Below are positions 1-8,177 of a stretch of 51,157 nt of DNA, piece after piece. Source of the stretch: JBGVSA01 sp041807905 (lineage in GTDB: Bacteria; Pseudomonadota; Gammaproteobacteria; Burkholderiales; Rhodocyclaceae); contig NZ_JBGVSA010000028.1 in assembly GCF_041807905.1 (NCBI RefSeq), positions 1 to 51,157 of the forward strand, given 5' to 3'. The notes under the pieces were generated by a model. That model made no database searches, was not told the DNA's origin, and saw only the letters and a list, made by a program, of their open reading frames with translations. Within the stretch, counting starts at the first letter, position 1. Each line of letters begins with the position of its first letter. The translations under genes were made by a program, and so were the position numbers.

Positions 1-181
1 TCAGCGCGTTCTCCATGCCCCGCTTGCCATCATCGACCCATTGCTCGACTTCCGAGGGTGACAGGTCGAACTGGCGGCTAGCCTCCGCCACCGTGGTCTT
101 GCCTTGAATAATGTCCAGCACCAGCGCGCTTTTACGCTTGGCTGTCCATCGTTTGATGTCATCTTCCATTTTCGTGCTCAT
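1..181 (-). CDS. IS3-family transposase OrfA, N-terminal part (cut by window edge)
   Basis: The reverse strand opens with ATG at 181, preceded by a GGAAAG ribosome site, and reads 60 codons without a stop to the window edge. The protein begins MSTKMEDDIKRWTAKRK and contains the stretch GKTTVAEASRQFDLS, a helix-turn-helix typical of the small OrfA protein of IS3-family insertion sequences. OrfA supplies DNA-end binding and is joined to the OrfB integrase by frameshifting. Only the first 60 residues are in view, so I cannot tell whether OrfB is present or the element is intact. It reads away from the other genes of the window. Confidence 0.75.
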   Translation of the reverse strand, partial: MSTKMEDDIKRWTAKRKSALVLDIIQGKTTVAEASRQFDLSPSEVEQWVDDGKRGMENAL

Positions 182-268
182 CGTCTTTCCATCGATTATG
201 ACGTGAGCAGGTTTTTACTGGGTCAATACAGATCTTCGGTCTTAAGCCAAAATGACGGGGCAGAGCTA
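1..268 (-). mobile_element. End of an IS3-family insertion sequence (boundary approximate)
   Basis: The OrfA start at 181 implies that the left end of the element lies within about 100 bases upstream of it. A GC-rich stretch at 252-266 reads GCTCTGCCCCGTCATTTT on the reverse strand, which looks like the inner part of an IS3-type terminal inverted repeat. The other end is outside the window, so the repeat cannot be confirmed and the boundary near 268 is a guess. Confidence 0.4.
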
Positions 269-355
269 GGCGCTACCCGCGCTCCAGTCGCTTTGTGACC
301 TTGGCGAGAGGGGGATTTACGCCTCCAAAGACTTACAAACTGTCCGGGGGTAAGA

Positions 356-607
356 GTGAGGGAAATAGGCCAACATTTTGCTTCTGCCGTTAGCATGAGT
401 GCGGGGATTTTCTCAGCAGTCTGTTGGTTAGTTTCCGCTCAGCTTCAGGGATTGACGCTGAAAGAAACCATTCCTGTATCGGCAGTTCTTCAGCTTAATA
501 TGACCGCAGCGGATGCAAATTTATATGCTGCATATGCAGCAGCAGTGGCTGCATTTTTCATGGCAATCGCGCATGCAATACAGCTTTTCAAAACGGACAA
601 CCGTTGA
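356..607 (+). CDS. Small hypothetical membrane protein
   Basis: An 83-residue ORF starting with GTG, preceded by a GGGGGTAAGA stretch that could serve as ribosome site. I do not recognise the family. It has two hydrophobic segments, at about residues 15-33 and 57-76, the second very rich in Ala, and a polar middle, which suggests a two-helix inner-membrane protein. Base composition is lower in GC than the rest of the window and it sits beside the IS end, so it may belong to transferred DNA. An alternative ATG at codon 14 has no ribosome site. Confidence 0.4.
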   Translation: MREIGQHFASAVSMSAGIFSAVCWLVSAQLQGLTLKETIPVSAVLQLNMTAADANLYAAYAAAVAAFFMAIAHAIQLFKTDNR

Positions 608-977
608 TTGTCTTGTTTTGATACGGCATTTGAGGCTAGCCAGCGGGGTTGCCATGCTCTGGGGATCGGATTGCTGGAGGAATTCTCTGCCCGAAAGCCT
701 TGTCTGCAGGGCATAGGCGCTGCGGTTGTGGCCACGCTGAGCTATGTCACACCACGTTGTCTCAGGACTTTTCACTATCAGTGGCATGGAATCGAGTTCT
801 TTGCAGTTTCCGTGTCACAACTGGAGTCGTTTGGTGACGAAGAAACTGGAAAACGTTTTGAAGATCAGTTGGTGCGTTTTCACGTTCTCCGTCATCCGAC
901 AGATGACCTCTGTTGCGCGCTCGAAGCGCAACGGTGAAACAACATCCCGATTCGTAAGACAGCAACACCGTGGAATA
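608..977. other. Stretch without a supported gene
   Basis: Several overlapping ORFs of 60-130 codons occur on both strands, but none has a ribosome site, a recognisable motif or a credible start. GC is lower than in the neighbouring operon. I see nothing functional here. Confidence 0.5.
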
Positions 978-1003
978 GAAAAGGCCCGCGCAGGGCCTTT
1001 TCC
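978..1003 (-). terminator. Rho-independent terminator after the fdo-sel-gcvH-dsrE block
   Basis: AAAGGCCC at 980-987 pairs with GGGCCTTT at 993-1000 around a five-base loop. T-rich DNA follows the stem on both strands, so the element may act in both directions. It lies about 95 bases past the stop of the DsrE gene and is the first strong terminator after fdoG on that strand, which supports one long transcription unit. Confidence 0.75.
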
Positions 1004-1097
1004 TTTTGTAGCGATCTGGCCGCGTCTTCTGAACGCAGGTGGCAAACACCGTTTCACATCGCAGGCGTCCTCCGTCTTCAAGGGACTGACAACGTCT

Positions 1098-1481
1098 CTA
1101 GAAAACCATCGTGCGCCACTCGGGTGACTGGCCGCGTTCAACGAAAGCCGCCACACCTCCCATCCCTGTGCACTGCGGTACCAGTGAATCAGTGGCAATA
1201 TCCAAGGCATGTGCTGCCTGGCTACATGCACGCATGTCGATACCCAGGTCCGCCGCTGTCTGCAGGTAGTGCCGCACCGACAAGCGTTCGGGGCCAAAGC
1301 CGATGAGGTCGTCCTGTCGTTCTGTCTTCAGCCATAGCACCGCCTGCGCGGTAAAGAGCATCTCAACTTTCAAATCGAGTACCGCCGCTGCCTGTGCAAC
1401 GATGAACGGCGTGGCGGCGCGTTCCGGGTGTTGCGGATCACAGGACCACACCATGATGGACAGCCCGGTCGCTGTCGTCAT
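1098..1481 (-). CDS. DsrE-family small sulfur-relay-like protein
   Basis: A 127-residue protein whose start overlaps the stop of the GcvH-like gene by four bases (ATGA), so the two are translationally coupled. It has the DsrE/DsrF-like pattern: a short strand at the N terminus (GLSIMVWSCDP), an Ala-rich helix, a late strand with a cysteine in the context MRACSQAA at about residue 88, and the tail MGGVAAFVERGQ typical of the family. DsrE-type proteins carry persulfide sulfur on that cysteine or form small homo-oligomers of unknown role. The pairing with a lipoyl-domain protein recalls the LbpA/DsrE pairs of the sulfur-oxidising Hdr-like system, but no hdr genes are present. Its substrate here is unknown. 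Confidence 0.75.
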   Translation of the reverse strand: MTTATGLSIMVWSCDPQHPERAATPFIVAQAAAVLDLKVEMLFTAQAVLWLKTERQDDLIGFGPERLSVRHYLQTAADLGIDMRACSQAAHALDIATDSLVPQCTGMGGVAAFVERGQSPEWRTMVF

Positions 1482-1927
1482 GTTCGCGGCTCCGATGGAA
1501 AATCCATCCTCTCCCGCCGCATGCGCGCTTCGGCCAGCGTCGCCAGCGTTGCACCATGCGCCAAGTTGTGCGCGTCCTGTTCCCAGCGATCCGGCTGGAT
1601 GCATACCAGCCAGCCCTGTCCGTAAGGATCCTTGTTGATGACCTCCGGCGTGTCTTCAAGCAGCGGATTGACTTCGACGATGACGCCGGACAGTGGCGTT
1701 TTGATGGCGACGACCATCTTGCTCAGTTCGGCCACGGCAACTGTCTGACCTTGCTCCAGCGCGGTGCCTTTGCTCTTGGGGCGGCACATGTAGATGTCGT
1801 CGCTCAGATGGGTGCCGAATGCGGTGATGCCGACTTGCACGCGAGCGTCCGTGAGTAACCGGCACCACATGTCATGCTCGAGGTCGAACCAGCAGTCGTC
1901 GGGGTAATCGAAACCGAGAATGCGCAT
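1478..1927 (-). CDS. GcvH-like lipoyl-domain protein
   Basis: 149 residues, longer than the roughly 128 of glycine cleavage H protein. Residues 58-100 follow the GcvH lipoyl fold: AELSKMVVAIKTPLSGVIVE, then EVNPLLEDTPEVINKDPYGQG. Lys70 is exactly eight residues before the conserved proline, the spacing of the lipoylated lysine in GcvH, so it is probably modifiable. The partner proteins GcvT and GcvP are not in the window. It follows selC by 133 bases without a visible terminator and is coupled to the DsrE gene. It may be a lipoate-binding protein of the LbpA type or a GcvH paralogue with a different partner. The ATG at 1927 has no clear ribosome site, and no other start exists in frame. Confidence 0.8.
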   Translation of the reverse strand: MRILGFDYPDDCWFDLEHDMWCRLLTDARVQVGITAFGTHLSDDIYMCRPKSKGTALEQGQTVAVAELSKMVVAIKTPLSGVIVEVNPLLEDTPEVINKDPYGQGWLVCIQPDRWEQDAHNLAHGATLATLAEARMRRERMDFPSEPRT

Positions 1928-2060
1928 GAGAAAGGCGACAGGAAAGGTGGTGGCGGAAGACTTTTAATATCGCCTCGCGAACATGAACAGCCCCGCAGCC
2001 ACGCGCGAGACTTCGCCAGCGTCATGCGAACAGCATCTTGCTCTGTTCGCGAATGCGTAG

Positions 2061-2156
2061 TGGCGGAAGGAAGAGGGAGTCGAACCCACCCGGCGACGCA
2101 TGGCGTCCCCAACCGGGTTTGAAGCCCGGCCGCCCCACCAGGAACGATTTCCTTCC
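2061..2156 (-). tRNA. selC: Selenocysteine tRNA (anticodon TCA)
   Basis: The reverse strand reads GGAAGG at the 5' end (2156), pairs it with CCTTCC, and ends with an encoded CCA at 2061-2063. The 96-base length, long extra arm (GC-rich stem around 2085-2110) and anticodon TCA at 2120-2122 identify tRNA-Sec. The T-loop GGTTCGACTCC is present. It begins only four bases after the stop codon of selB, so it is almost certainly co-transcribed with selA-selB and released by RNase processing. Confidence 0.97.
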
Positions 2157-2160
2157 GTGT

Positions 2161-4077
2161 TCATGCATTGCTCTCGTCGGGGAACAACGCGGTGCCAGCA
2201 CGCAACAGATGCGCGTCCCCCACCCTGCGCAAAAAACCGATGCGGTCGAAGAATTCCAGAATCTGGATTGCGCGCTTGCGCCCCAATTCCGTGGCATCGC
2301 GAAATGCCATGGCGCTTACCTTGCCATCGCGCGCCTCGATGTGTCGCGCAATCGAGGCCAGTTCTCGTACCGCTTTCGGATGATAGTACAGGTCTTTGAC
2401 GATCTGGAACGTGTCGCCGGCTGTGGCCATGCGTGCAAGAACATGGCGCACCTGAATTTCGGCGAGGCCGGTCATGGTCGCGATGTCGCGCACCCATGGC
2501 GGATCGAAGTGTCCTTCCAGCAAAAGCGGCAAGGCACGCTCGCCGACGACGCGTTCGGCGTCCAGCAGTTGCACGCCGTGTTCGTTCAAATACACAAATC
2601 CCCTGCGCCGCGCGATCCTGCCGTTCTCGACCATGTGCGCGATGAGGTGCTCCCACAGTTCCACCGACATTCGAGGCGCAGCGAGCCGGCGTGCACGTTG
2701 CATGTCGGGCCCGATGTCGTCCGGATAGCGCGTGTGGAATTCACCTAGCGCGCGTATCACCTCGTTTTCGTTATCGGCCAGGTGCGCACGCGCGATCATC
2801 CATTCGCCTTCGCGCACAAATGCCACGTCGCGCAGCTCGCCGAGATCGAAGGGCCAATCCTTGAATCCGGCACTGCGCAGCCATGTCGACTTGCTCAAAC
2901 CGAACGGTGCATGGGCCAGAGCGGCCTGTAAGCGCAATGCCGGATCCCTGTCGCGTTGCGATTCGAGATAGGACAGCCGCTCTGCCGTTTGCCGATAGCG
3001 CGTCGGACCGTCCGTGTCGAGCACGGTGCCGCCCGCGAGCGTGCGGCTGGCGGAAGCGTCGCGCAGAATGAAGCGATCGCCCTGCCACACGTTCAGTGCC
3101 TGTTGCAGAACGAGCTGCGCCAGTCCGGTCTGCCCGGGTGCAATCGACGCTTTTCCGAGCGCTGCCACCGTCGCCATGCGCTCCTGCGTGCCGACGTGCA
3201 GATGCACCAGGGTTCCCGAGCGCAGCGCTTCTGTCTCGGTATCGGCGACGCGCAGGCACACGTCGAAGCGCGACGATCCTTGCGCAATCGCCGGGTCGCA
3301 GAGCATCTGTCCACGTTCCACCGCACTACGTTCAAGGCCTGCGAGACCCATGGCACAGCGTTGGCCCGCATGCGCAGACTCGACCGATTCACCGTGGACC
3401 TGCAGGCTGCGCACGCGATACGGCCGATCGCTGGCATGGCCAAGACAAAGCATGTCACCGATGCGAACTTCGCCACTGGCGATGCTGCCGGCGACGACCG
3501 TGCCGATGCCGCTCAACGTGAAGGCACGATCCATGCCCATGCGGAATGCGCTTCGACTGTTCGTGTCCTCCATCGGACCTTGCGCCTCGCGCAGGAGCAA
3601 GGCGCGCAACGCTTCCACACCATCGCCACGCATGGCGGACACGTTCAGGATGGCAAACTCCTCCAGCCCGGCGGCGTCCAGCAATTGCCTTAGTTGCTGC
3701 CGACGTTCGCTCAGCAAGGCGTCATCGACGCGGTCGATCTTGGTAATCACCGCCACGCCCCGCCGCACGCCCAGCAAGGACAGAATCGTCAGGTGTTCGA
3801 GCGTCTGCGGCATGATGCCGTCGTCGCCAGCGACAAGCAGCAGCACGTAGTCGATGCCGCTGGCGCCGGCCACCATCGTCCTGACGAGCTTTTCGTGGCC
3901 GGGCATGTCGATGAAGCCGATGCGCCCGCCATCCGGGGTTGGCATGAACGCATAACCGAGTTCGATCGTGATGCCGCGTCGCTTCTCCTCCGGTAAACGA
4001 TCCGTGTCGGTGCCGGTTAGCGCCCGCACCAGCGCGGTCTTCCCGTGGTCGATGTGGCCCGCAGTGCCGACGATCAT
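2161..4077 (-). CDS. selB: Selenocysteine-specific elongation factor SelB
   Basis: 638 residues, a little longer than E. coli SelB (614). It delivers Sec-tRNA to UGA codons by binding the SECIS hairpin of the mRNA. GTPase motifs are clear: GTAGHIDHGKTALV at 4-17, DMPGHE at 57-62, TKID at 112-115, followed by translation-factor beta-barrels. The C-terminal third contains the winged-helix repeats that bind SECIS RNA, ending near VKDLYYHPKAVREL and the last domain. The start codon overlaps the selA stop by four bases (ATGA). An in-frame extension far upstream exists but overlaps selA and is not credible. Confidence 0.97.
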   Translation of the reverse strand: MIVGTAGHIDHGKTALVRALTGTDTDRLPEEKRRGITIELGYAFMPTPDGGRIGFIDMPGHEKLVRTMVAGASGIDYVLLLVAGDDGIMPQTLEHLTILSLLGVRRGVAVITKIDRVDDALLSERRQQLRQLLDAAGLEEFAILNVSAMRGDGVEALRALLLREAQGPMEDTNSRSAFRMGMDRAFTLSGIGTVVAGSIASGEVRIGDMLCLGHASDRPYRVRSLQVHGESVESAHAGQRCAMGLAGLERSAVERGQMLCDPAIAQGSSRFDVCLRVADTETEALRSGTLVHLHVGTQERMATVAALGKASIAPGQTGLAQLVLQQALNVWQGDRFILRDASASRTLAGGTVLDTDGPTRYRQTAERLSYLESQRDRDPALRLQAALAHAPFGLSKSTWLRSAGFKDWPFDLGELRDVAFVREGEWMIARAHLADNENEVIRALGEFHTRYPDDIGPDMQRARRLAAPRMSVELWEHLIAHMVENGRIARRRGFVYLNEHGVQLLDAERVVGERALPLLLEGHFDPPWVRDIATMTGLAEIQVRHVLARMATAGDTFQIVKDLYYHPKAVRELASIARHIEARDGKVSAMAFRDATELGRKRAIQILEFFDRIGFLRRVGDAHLLRAGTALFPDESNA

Positions 4078-5522
4078 GCGAGCAATTCCTTCAGACGATC
4101 CAGTTGCACCGTCACGACTCGCACGTTGTCGAGACACCGGCAATCGAGATACAGCTTGTCGTCGGTGATGCGTCCGATGATCGGTTGCGGCAAGCTGCGC
4201 AAGGCCGCAAGCAGGGTTTCGAGCGCGGAGCCGATGCCGCGCTTGCCGGGCAGGACGGGGGCGATCGCCAGGCCGACCGAAGGCAGGCGATCCACCGGCA
4301 AGGAGCCCGAGCCGACTTGGCTGGACATCGACGCGAGCGCAACGGCGTAGCGCGGCGACAACACGGTGTGCAAGGGTTCCAGCAGATCCTGCGCGATGGC
4401 TTCGATCTGCGCCAGCGGTCGCGTGAGCCAGCGCAGCGTCGGCAAGTCGCGCGTCAGCAGTTCCGGTTGCAGGTAAAGCGTGAGCGTTGCTTCCAGTGCC
4501 GCCAGCGGCAGCTTGGAAAGACGCAACGCACGCTTCATCGGGAATTTCCGTATCTTCTGGATGAACTCGCGCTCGCCGACGATCAGGCCGGCCTGCGGGC
4601 CGCCCAGCAGTTTGTCGCCCGAGAAAGTCACCACGCCGCAGCCATCGGCCAGCTTTTCCTGTGGTGTCGGTTCTTTCGGCAAACCGTACTTGCCGAGGTC
4701 GATCAACGAGCCACTGCCGAGATCGCTGTTCAACACCAGTCTGCGCTCGCGTGCCAGTCCGGCGAGTTGTGATTCCGGCACCGCGGAGGTGAAACCTTCG
4801 ATGGCGTAATTGCTGGTGTGGACTTTCATCAGCATCGCCGTCTGCGCAGTGATGGCTCTTTCGTAGTCGGCCAGGTGCGTGCGGTTGGTGGTACCGACTT
4901 CGACCATCCTTGCACCGGCGCTGGCCATCACGTCGGGCATGCGAAACGCACCACCGATTTCCACCAGTTCGCCGCGCGAAACGATGACCTCCCGCCCGCC
5001 AGCCAGTGCTGCGATCGACAGCAGCACGGCCGCCGCGTTGTTGTTCACCACCGTCGCTGCCTGTGCGCCGGTGATCTCGCACAGCAGTCCTTCGACGATG
5101 CTGTCCCGGTCGCCACGGCTGCCCGTATCCAAGTCGTATTCGAGATTGTTCGGCCCTTCCATCATCGCCACCAGATGGCGGACGGCGGCTTCGGGCAGCA
5201 CCGCCCTGCCGAGATTGGTGTGGATGACGGTGCCGGTGAGATTGACGACCCGGCGCATGCGTGGCGACAGCATGCGCTCAATGCGCTCGGCAAGACTGCT
5301 GCTCAGCGCTTCTTCTTGCACGGCGTCGATGTCCAACTCGCCATTCATGGCCTGCGTACGCAGGCTATCGAGCATCGCACGCGCCTGCGTGGTGACGAGG
5401 GTGTGTCCGTGCGCATGCACGGCGGTTTGTACCGCGGGCAGTCGAAGGAGTTTGTCGATCGAAGGCAGATCCTGGAGCCTTGCCTTCGAGCCGTGAACCA
5501 CGGACTTTTCAGGCAGCGACAT
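4074..5522 (-). CDS. selA: L-seryl-tRNA(Sec) selenium transferase
   Basis: 482 residues. SelA converts Ser-tRNA(Sec) to Sec-tRNA(Sec) with selenophosphate, using pyridoxal phosphate bound to a lysine. The PLP site SGDKLLGGPQAG is present with Lys304, and the RVVNLTGTVIHTNLGRA segment near residue 91 is highly characteristic of the family. The ATG at 5522 is chosen because GGAGGG lies five bases upstream; it overlaps the last base of the fdhE stop (TGATG), and the downstream end overlaps selB by four bases. The gene set selA-selB-selC lacks selD (selenophosphate synthase), which must be elsewhere. Confidence 0.97.
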   Translation of the reverse strand: MSLPEKSVVHGSKARLQDLPSIDKLLRLPAVQTAVHAHGHTLVTTQARAMLDSLRTQAMNGELDIDAVQEEALSSSLAERIERMLSPRMRRVVNLTGTVIHTNLGRAVLPEAAVRHLVAMMEGPNNLEYDLDTGSRGDRDSIVEGLLCEITGAQAATVVNNNAAAVLLSIAALAGGREVIVSRGELVEIGGAFRMPDVMASAGARMVEVGTTNRTHLADYERAITAQTAMLMKVHTSNYAIEGFTSAVPESQLAGLARERRLVLNSDLGSGSLIDLGKYGLPKEPTPQEKLADGCGVVTFSGDKLLGGPQAGLIVGEREFIQKIRKFPMKRALRLSKLPLAALEATLTLYLQPELLTRDLPTLRWLTRPLAQIEAIAQDLLEPLHTVLSPRYAVALASMSSQVGSGSLPVDRLPSVGLAIAPVLPGKRGIGSALETLLAALRSLPQPIIGRITDDKLYLDCRCLDNVRVVTVQLDRLKELLA

Positions 5523-6544
5523 CAGTGCCCTCCGCTGTCGGGTGGAGTGTGTGACGGCGGCGATTCGTGCTCGCCGAAGAGCAGCAACAGGTTGACGCCA
5601 TACCGCTGATAGCCGGCTTCCGAAATCAGCAAATCGAGCGTGATCGATGCCAGATCGTCGGCAACCGGCTCGACTTCGTGATTGCGTTCCATGCGTACGA
5701 TCTTCAGGTAGTGACGACACTCGTCGCACGTCTCCGCCTCGACGGCAGCCCTCAGCGGTTCGGTGGACTCATCGTCTGCAGCCTGCAACGCCTGGTAATG
5801 GATGCCCTTGGTGCTTTCACAATGGCTGCACTTGATGCGCACCATGTGCCATTGCGTGGCGCACAGCGAGCAATGCAGGTAACGGTACTGACCGCTGGTG
5901 GCGTCGATGCGGGTGATGGAAGCGGTCGGCCTGCTGCCGCAGCATGGGCACAGGGTCGCCACCGTCGTGCGGCCGAAGGGCGAGAAAGCACCATTGCCGT
6001 AGCGCTGCTGGACTGTCAGCACCATGTGCGTCCAGTACACCTGCAAGGCTGCTGCGATGACTGGCGCGGCAGCCATATCGAGTCCAAACATGACCTGATG
6101 CAGCAGAAGGTCGGCCTGTTTCTCCAGCGCCTCGTCGCCAATGTCTTGCAACTTGCGCACGGAGGCTTGTGCCGGGTTGCCGTCCAGGCGCGGCAGCAGT
6201 TGCTCTACCAGGCGACGGAACTGCGTGCGCCACTGCGGATCGCGTGGCCAGTGCTCGGCGGGCAACGGTGGTCGCGCGACGCGTGCGGCGGCTTGCAACG
6301 CATCCATATCGGGCAACGCAACCTCGGGATAGCGTTGAAGGATGTCGTGCTGAACATGCGTGAGTTCCGCCGCGAAGAGCAGGAAGTCGCGCATCGGGTG
6401 TCCTGCGGCACGTTGCCTGAGCCGGGTTTCGCGATCGAAGAACAGGTCGAGCCGATCCGGCAGATGCTGGTAGGGCACCTGCTGTCCGGCGCGGACGGCA
6501 ATTTCTTCGGGACTGAGGATCGGTATCGTCTGCTTGGTCGTCAT
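5522..6544 (-). CDS. fdhE: Formate dehydrogenase accessory protein FdhE
   Basis: 340 residues. FdhE is a cytoplasmic rubredoxin-like protein needed for assembly of the formate dehydrogenases; it acts on the catalytic subunit before Tat export. The family's CxxC motifs are all visible: LCPCCGSRP near residue 195, HCSLCATQW, KCSHCESTKG, and ETCDECRHY near residue 275. They probably bind iron. It is followed by selA with a one-base stop/start overlap, and preceded by a 115-base gap after fdoI. Confidence 0.95.
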   Translation of the reverse strand: MTTKQTIPILSPEEIAVRAGQQVPYQHLPDRLDLFFDRETRLRQRAAGHPMRDFLLFAAELTHVQHDILQRYPEVALPDMDALQAAARVARPPLPAEHWPRDPQWRTQFRRLVEQLLPRLDGNPAQASVRKLQDIGDEALEKQADLLLHQVMFGLDMAAAPVIAAALQVYWTHMVLTVQQRYGNGAFSPFGRTTVATLCPCCGSRPTASITRIDATSGQYRYLHCSLCATQWHMVRIKCSHCESTKGIHYQALQAADDESTEPLRAAVEAETCDECRHYLKIVRMERNHEVEPVADDLASITLDLLISEAGYQRYGVNLLLLFGEHESPPSHTPPDSGGH

Positions 6545-6659
6545 TCGCTATGGTTGAAGAACGCTATCGACTACAAGGGGCGGCCCCGCGGTCCGGTGGA
6601 CAACCGTCCGCGAGCCTCCGGTATCCGCCCCGCCTCTGACGCAAGAACACTCCCCCTGA

Positions 6660-7274
6660 TTACTTTTCGCCGCTGACTTCCTTGGCCCACAAAGCATGAT
6701 GGCGACGCGCCCAGCTTTCGCTGACTCTACCTTGCGTCATTGCCTGTACCGAGCCTTTTACCCAGATGGCCGCATAGACATGGATGATCAAGCCAAGGAT
6801 GAGGATGAAGGCCGATGCCGAATGGATCAGCACGGCAAGGCGGCGCACCGGGATCGGAAAGGCGTCCGCGAACCATGGACGCCAAAAGGTGAAGCCGGTG
6901 ACCAGCAGCAGCACGAGGCACGTGGCGAACAGCCAGAAGATTGCCTTCTGAGCGCCGTTGTATTTGCCGACCGGTGGCATGGCATCTTCGTCGCCTCGCA
7001 GCAGCAGTGGCGATTTGCGCATCCATTCGGAGTCGCCTTTGTTCCAGACGTTGTCGCGCCAGACCTGCATGAACAGGAAGAAAAAGCCGATCACCGTCAC
7101 CAGTCCGAAGAACGGGTGAAGAATACGGCTCCACGTCCCCCCGCCGAACAGGCTGGACAAGAAGAAGAGCGCCGGATGGAAAAGAGAAAAGCCGGTCAGC
7201 CCTGCGCTCAAGAACAGGAGCACGACGATCCAGTGATTGATGCGGGTGCGGTCCCGATAGCGTTCGATACTCAC
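6660..7274 (-). CDS. fdoI: Formate dehydrogenase gamma subunit, cytochrome b556
   Basis: 204 residues with four hydrophobic segments, at about 16-36, 52-72, 112-134 and 147-170. This subunit anchors the FdoGH dimer in the inner membrane and passes electrons from formate through two b-type haems to the quinone pool. Conserved histidines occur in the first segment (RINHWIVVLL), before the second (ILHPFFGL) and in the last (VLIHSASAF, LIIHVYAA). The start is GTG at 7274, with a GGAGG ribosome site inside the end of fdoH, whose stop is one base away; the genes are tightly coupled. Confidence 0.95.
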   Translation of the reverse strand: MSIERYRDRTRINHWIVVLLFLSAGLTGFSLFHPALFFLSSLFGGGTWSRILHPFFGLVTVIGFFFLFMQVWRDNVWNKGDSEWMRKSPLLLRGDEDAMPPVGKYNGAQKAIFWLFATCLVLLLVTGFTFWRPWFADAFPIPVRRLAVLIHSASAFILILGLIIHVYAAIWVKGSVQAMTQGRVSESWARRHHALWAKEVSGEK

Positions 7275-7275
7275 G

Positions 7276-8166
7276 TCACACCTCCTCCTTATCCTTCTCT
7301 TCGTCGGAATTCAGCGGACCCACTTTGACGTAGTGGAGGAAGCCCAGCACGGCCGCACCGATCATGGCTGCAACGGCCAAAGGCTTGGTCACGCCCTTCC
7401 ATACCGACACCATCGGACTGATGGTCGGATTGGCCGGCAGGCCGTGATAAAGCTCGGGTTTGTCGGCGTGCTGCAGCACATACATGACGTGCGTGCCGCC
7501 AACGCCTTCCGGGTCGTACACGCCGGCATTCTCGAAGCCGCGCTCCTTCAGATCGGTGATGCGTTCGGCGGCGAACTCGTGCATGTCCTCCTTGGTGCCG
7601 AACCGGATCGCGCCGGTCGGACAGGTTTTCACGCAGGCCGGCTCCAGGCCGACGGAGACGCGATCCGAGCACAGCGTGCACTTGTAGGCCTTGTCATCCT
7701 TCTTGGAAAAGCGCGGGATGTTGAATGGACAACCGATCAGACAGTTGCCGCAGCCGATGCAGTGTTCCTGGATGAAATCCACAATGCCGTTGTCGTACTT
7801 GACGATGGCGCCCGGTGCCGGACAGGCCTTGAGACAGCCCGGGTCCGCGCAGTGCATGCAACCGTCCTTGCGGATCAGCCATTCGAGGCGCGAGCCTTCG
7901 TCCTTGGTCGGCATCTCGACCTCGGAGAAACGCATCACCGTCCACGACTGGGCCGACAGGTCGGCCGGGTTGTCATAGACGCCCACGTTATGGCCGATCT
8001 CGTCGCGCAGGTCGTTCCATTCCATGCATGCGACCTGGCAAGCCTTGCAGCCGATGCAGCTCGAGACGTCGATCAGCTTGGCGACCTCCATCGTGCTGCG
8101 CGCATGTGGCGTAGCGGTGGTCGTGGCCGATCTGGCAGCGATGTCCAGCGATTGCAGTGATGACAT
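7276..8166 (-). CDS. fdoH: Formate dehydrogenase beta subunit, iron-sulfur protein
   Basis: 296 residues. It relays electrons through four [4Fe-4S] clusters from FdoG to the cytochrome b subunit. Four cysteine groups are seen: CIGCKACQVAC, CMHCADPGCLKACP, CIGCGNCLIGCPF and CTLCSDRV followed by CVKTCP. A C-terminal membrane helix (KPLAVAAMIGAAVLGFLHYV) anchors it from the periplasmic side, as in FdnH/FdoH. The ATG at 8166 is chosen because GAGGAGG precedes it; an in-frame TTG five codons earlier overlaps that ribosome site. It starts 11 bases after the fdoG stop. Confidence 0.95.
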   Translation of the reverse strand: MSSLQSLDIAARSATTTATPHARSTMEVAKLIDVSSCIGCKACQVACMEWNDLRDEIGHNVGVYDNPADLSAQSWTVMRFSEVEMPTKDEGSRLEWLIRKDGCMHCADPGCLKACPAPGAIVKYDNGIVDFIQEHCIGCGNCLIGCPFNIPRFSKKDDKAYKCTLCSDRVSVGLEPACVKTCPTGAIRFGTKEDMHEFAAERITDLKERGFENAGVYDPEGVGGTHVMYVLQHADKPELYHGLPANPTISPMVSVWKGVTKPLAVAAMIGAAVLGFLHYVKVGPLNSDEEKDKEEV

Positions 8167-8177
8167 GGTCCGCCTCC

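Noticed and set aside
526..541. Perfect 16-base palindrome TGCTGCATATGCAGCA
   Set aside because: It lies inside the small ORF at 356 and arises from a repeated Ala-Ala-Tyr coding run, so it may be chance; no promoter is near.
2161..5082. A 973-codon frame reading through selB and into selA
   Set aside because: Only the part from 4077 is selB; the upstream extension is a shadow frame over selA and has Arg-rich, motif-free sequence.
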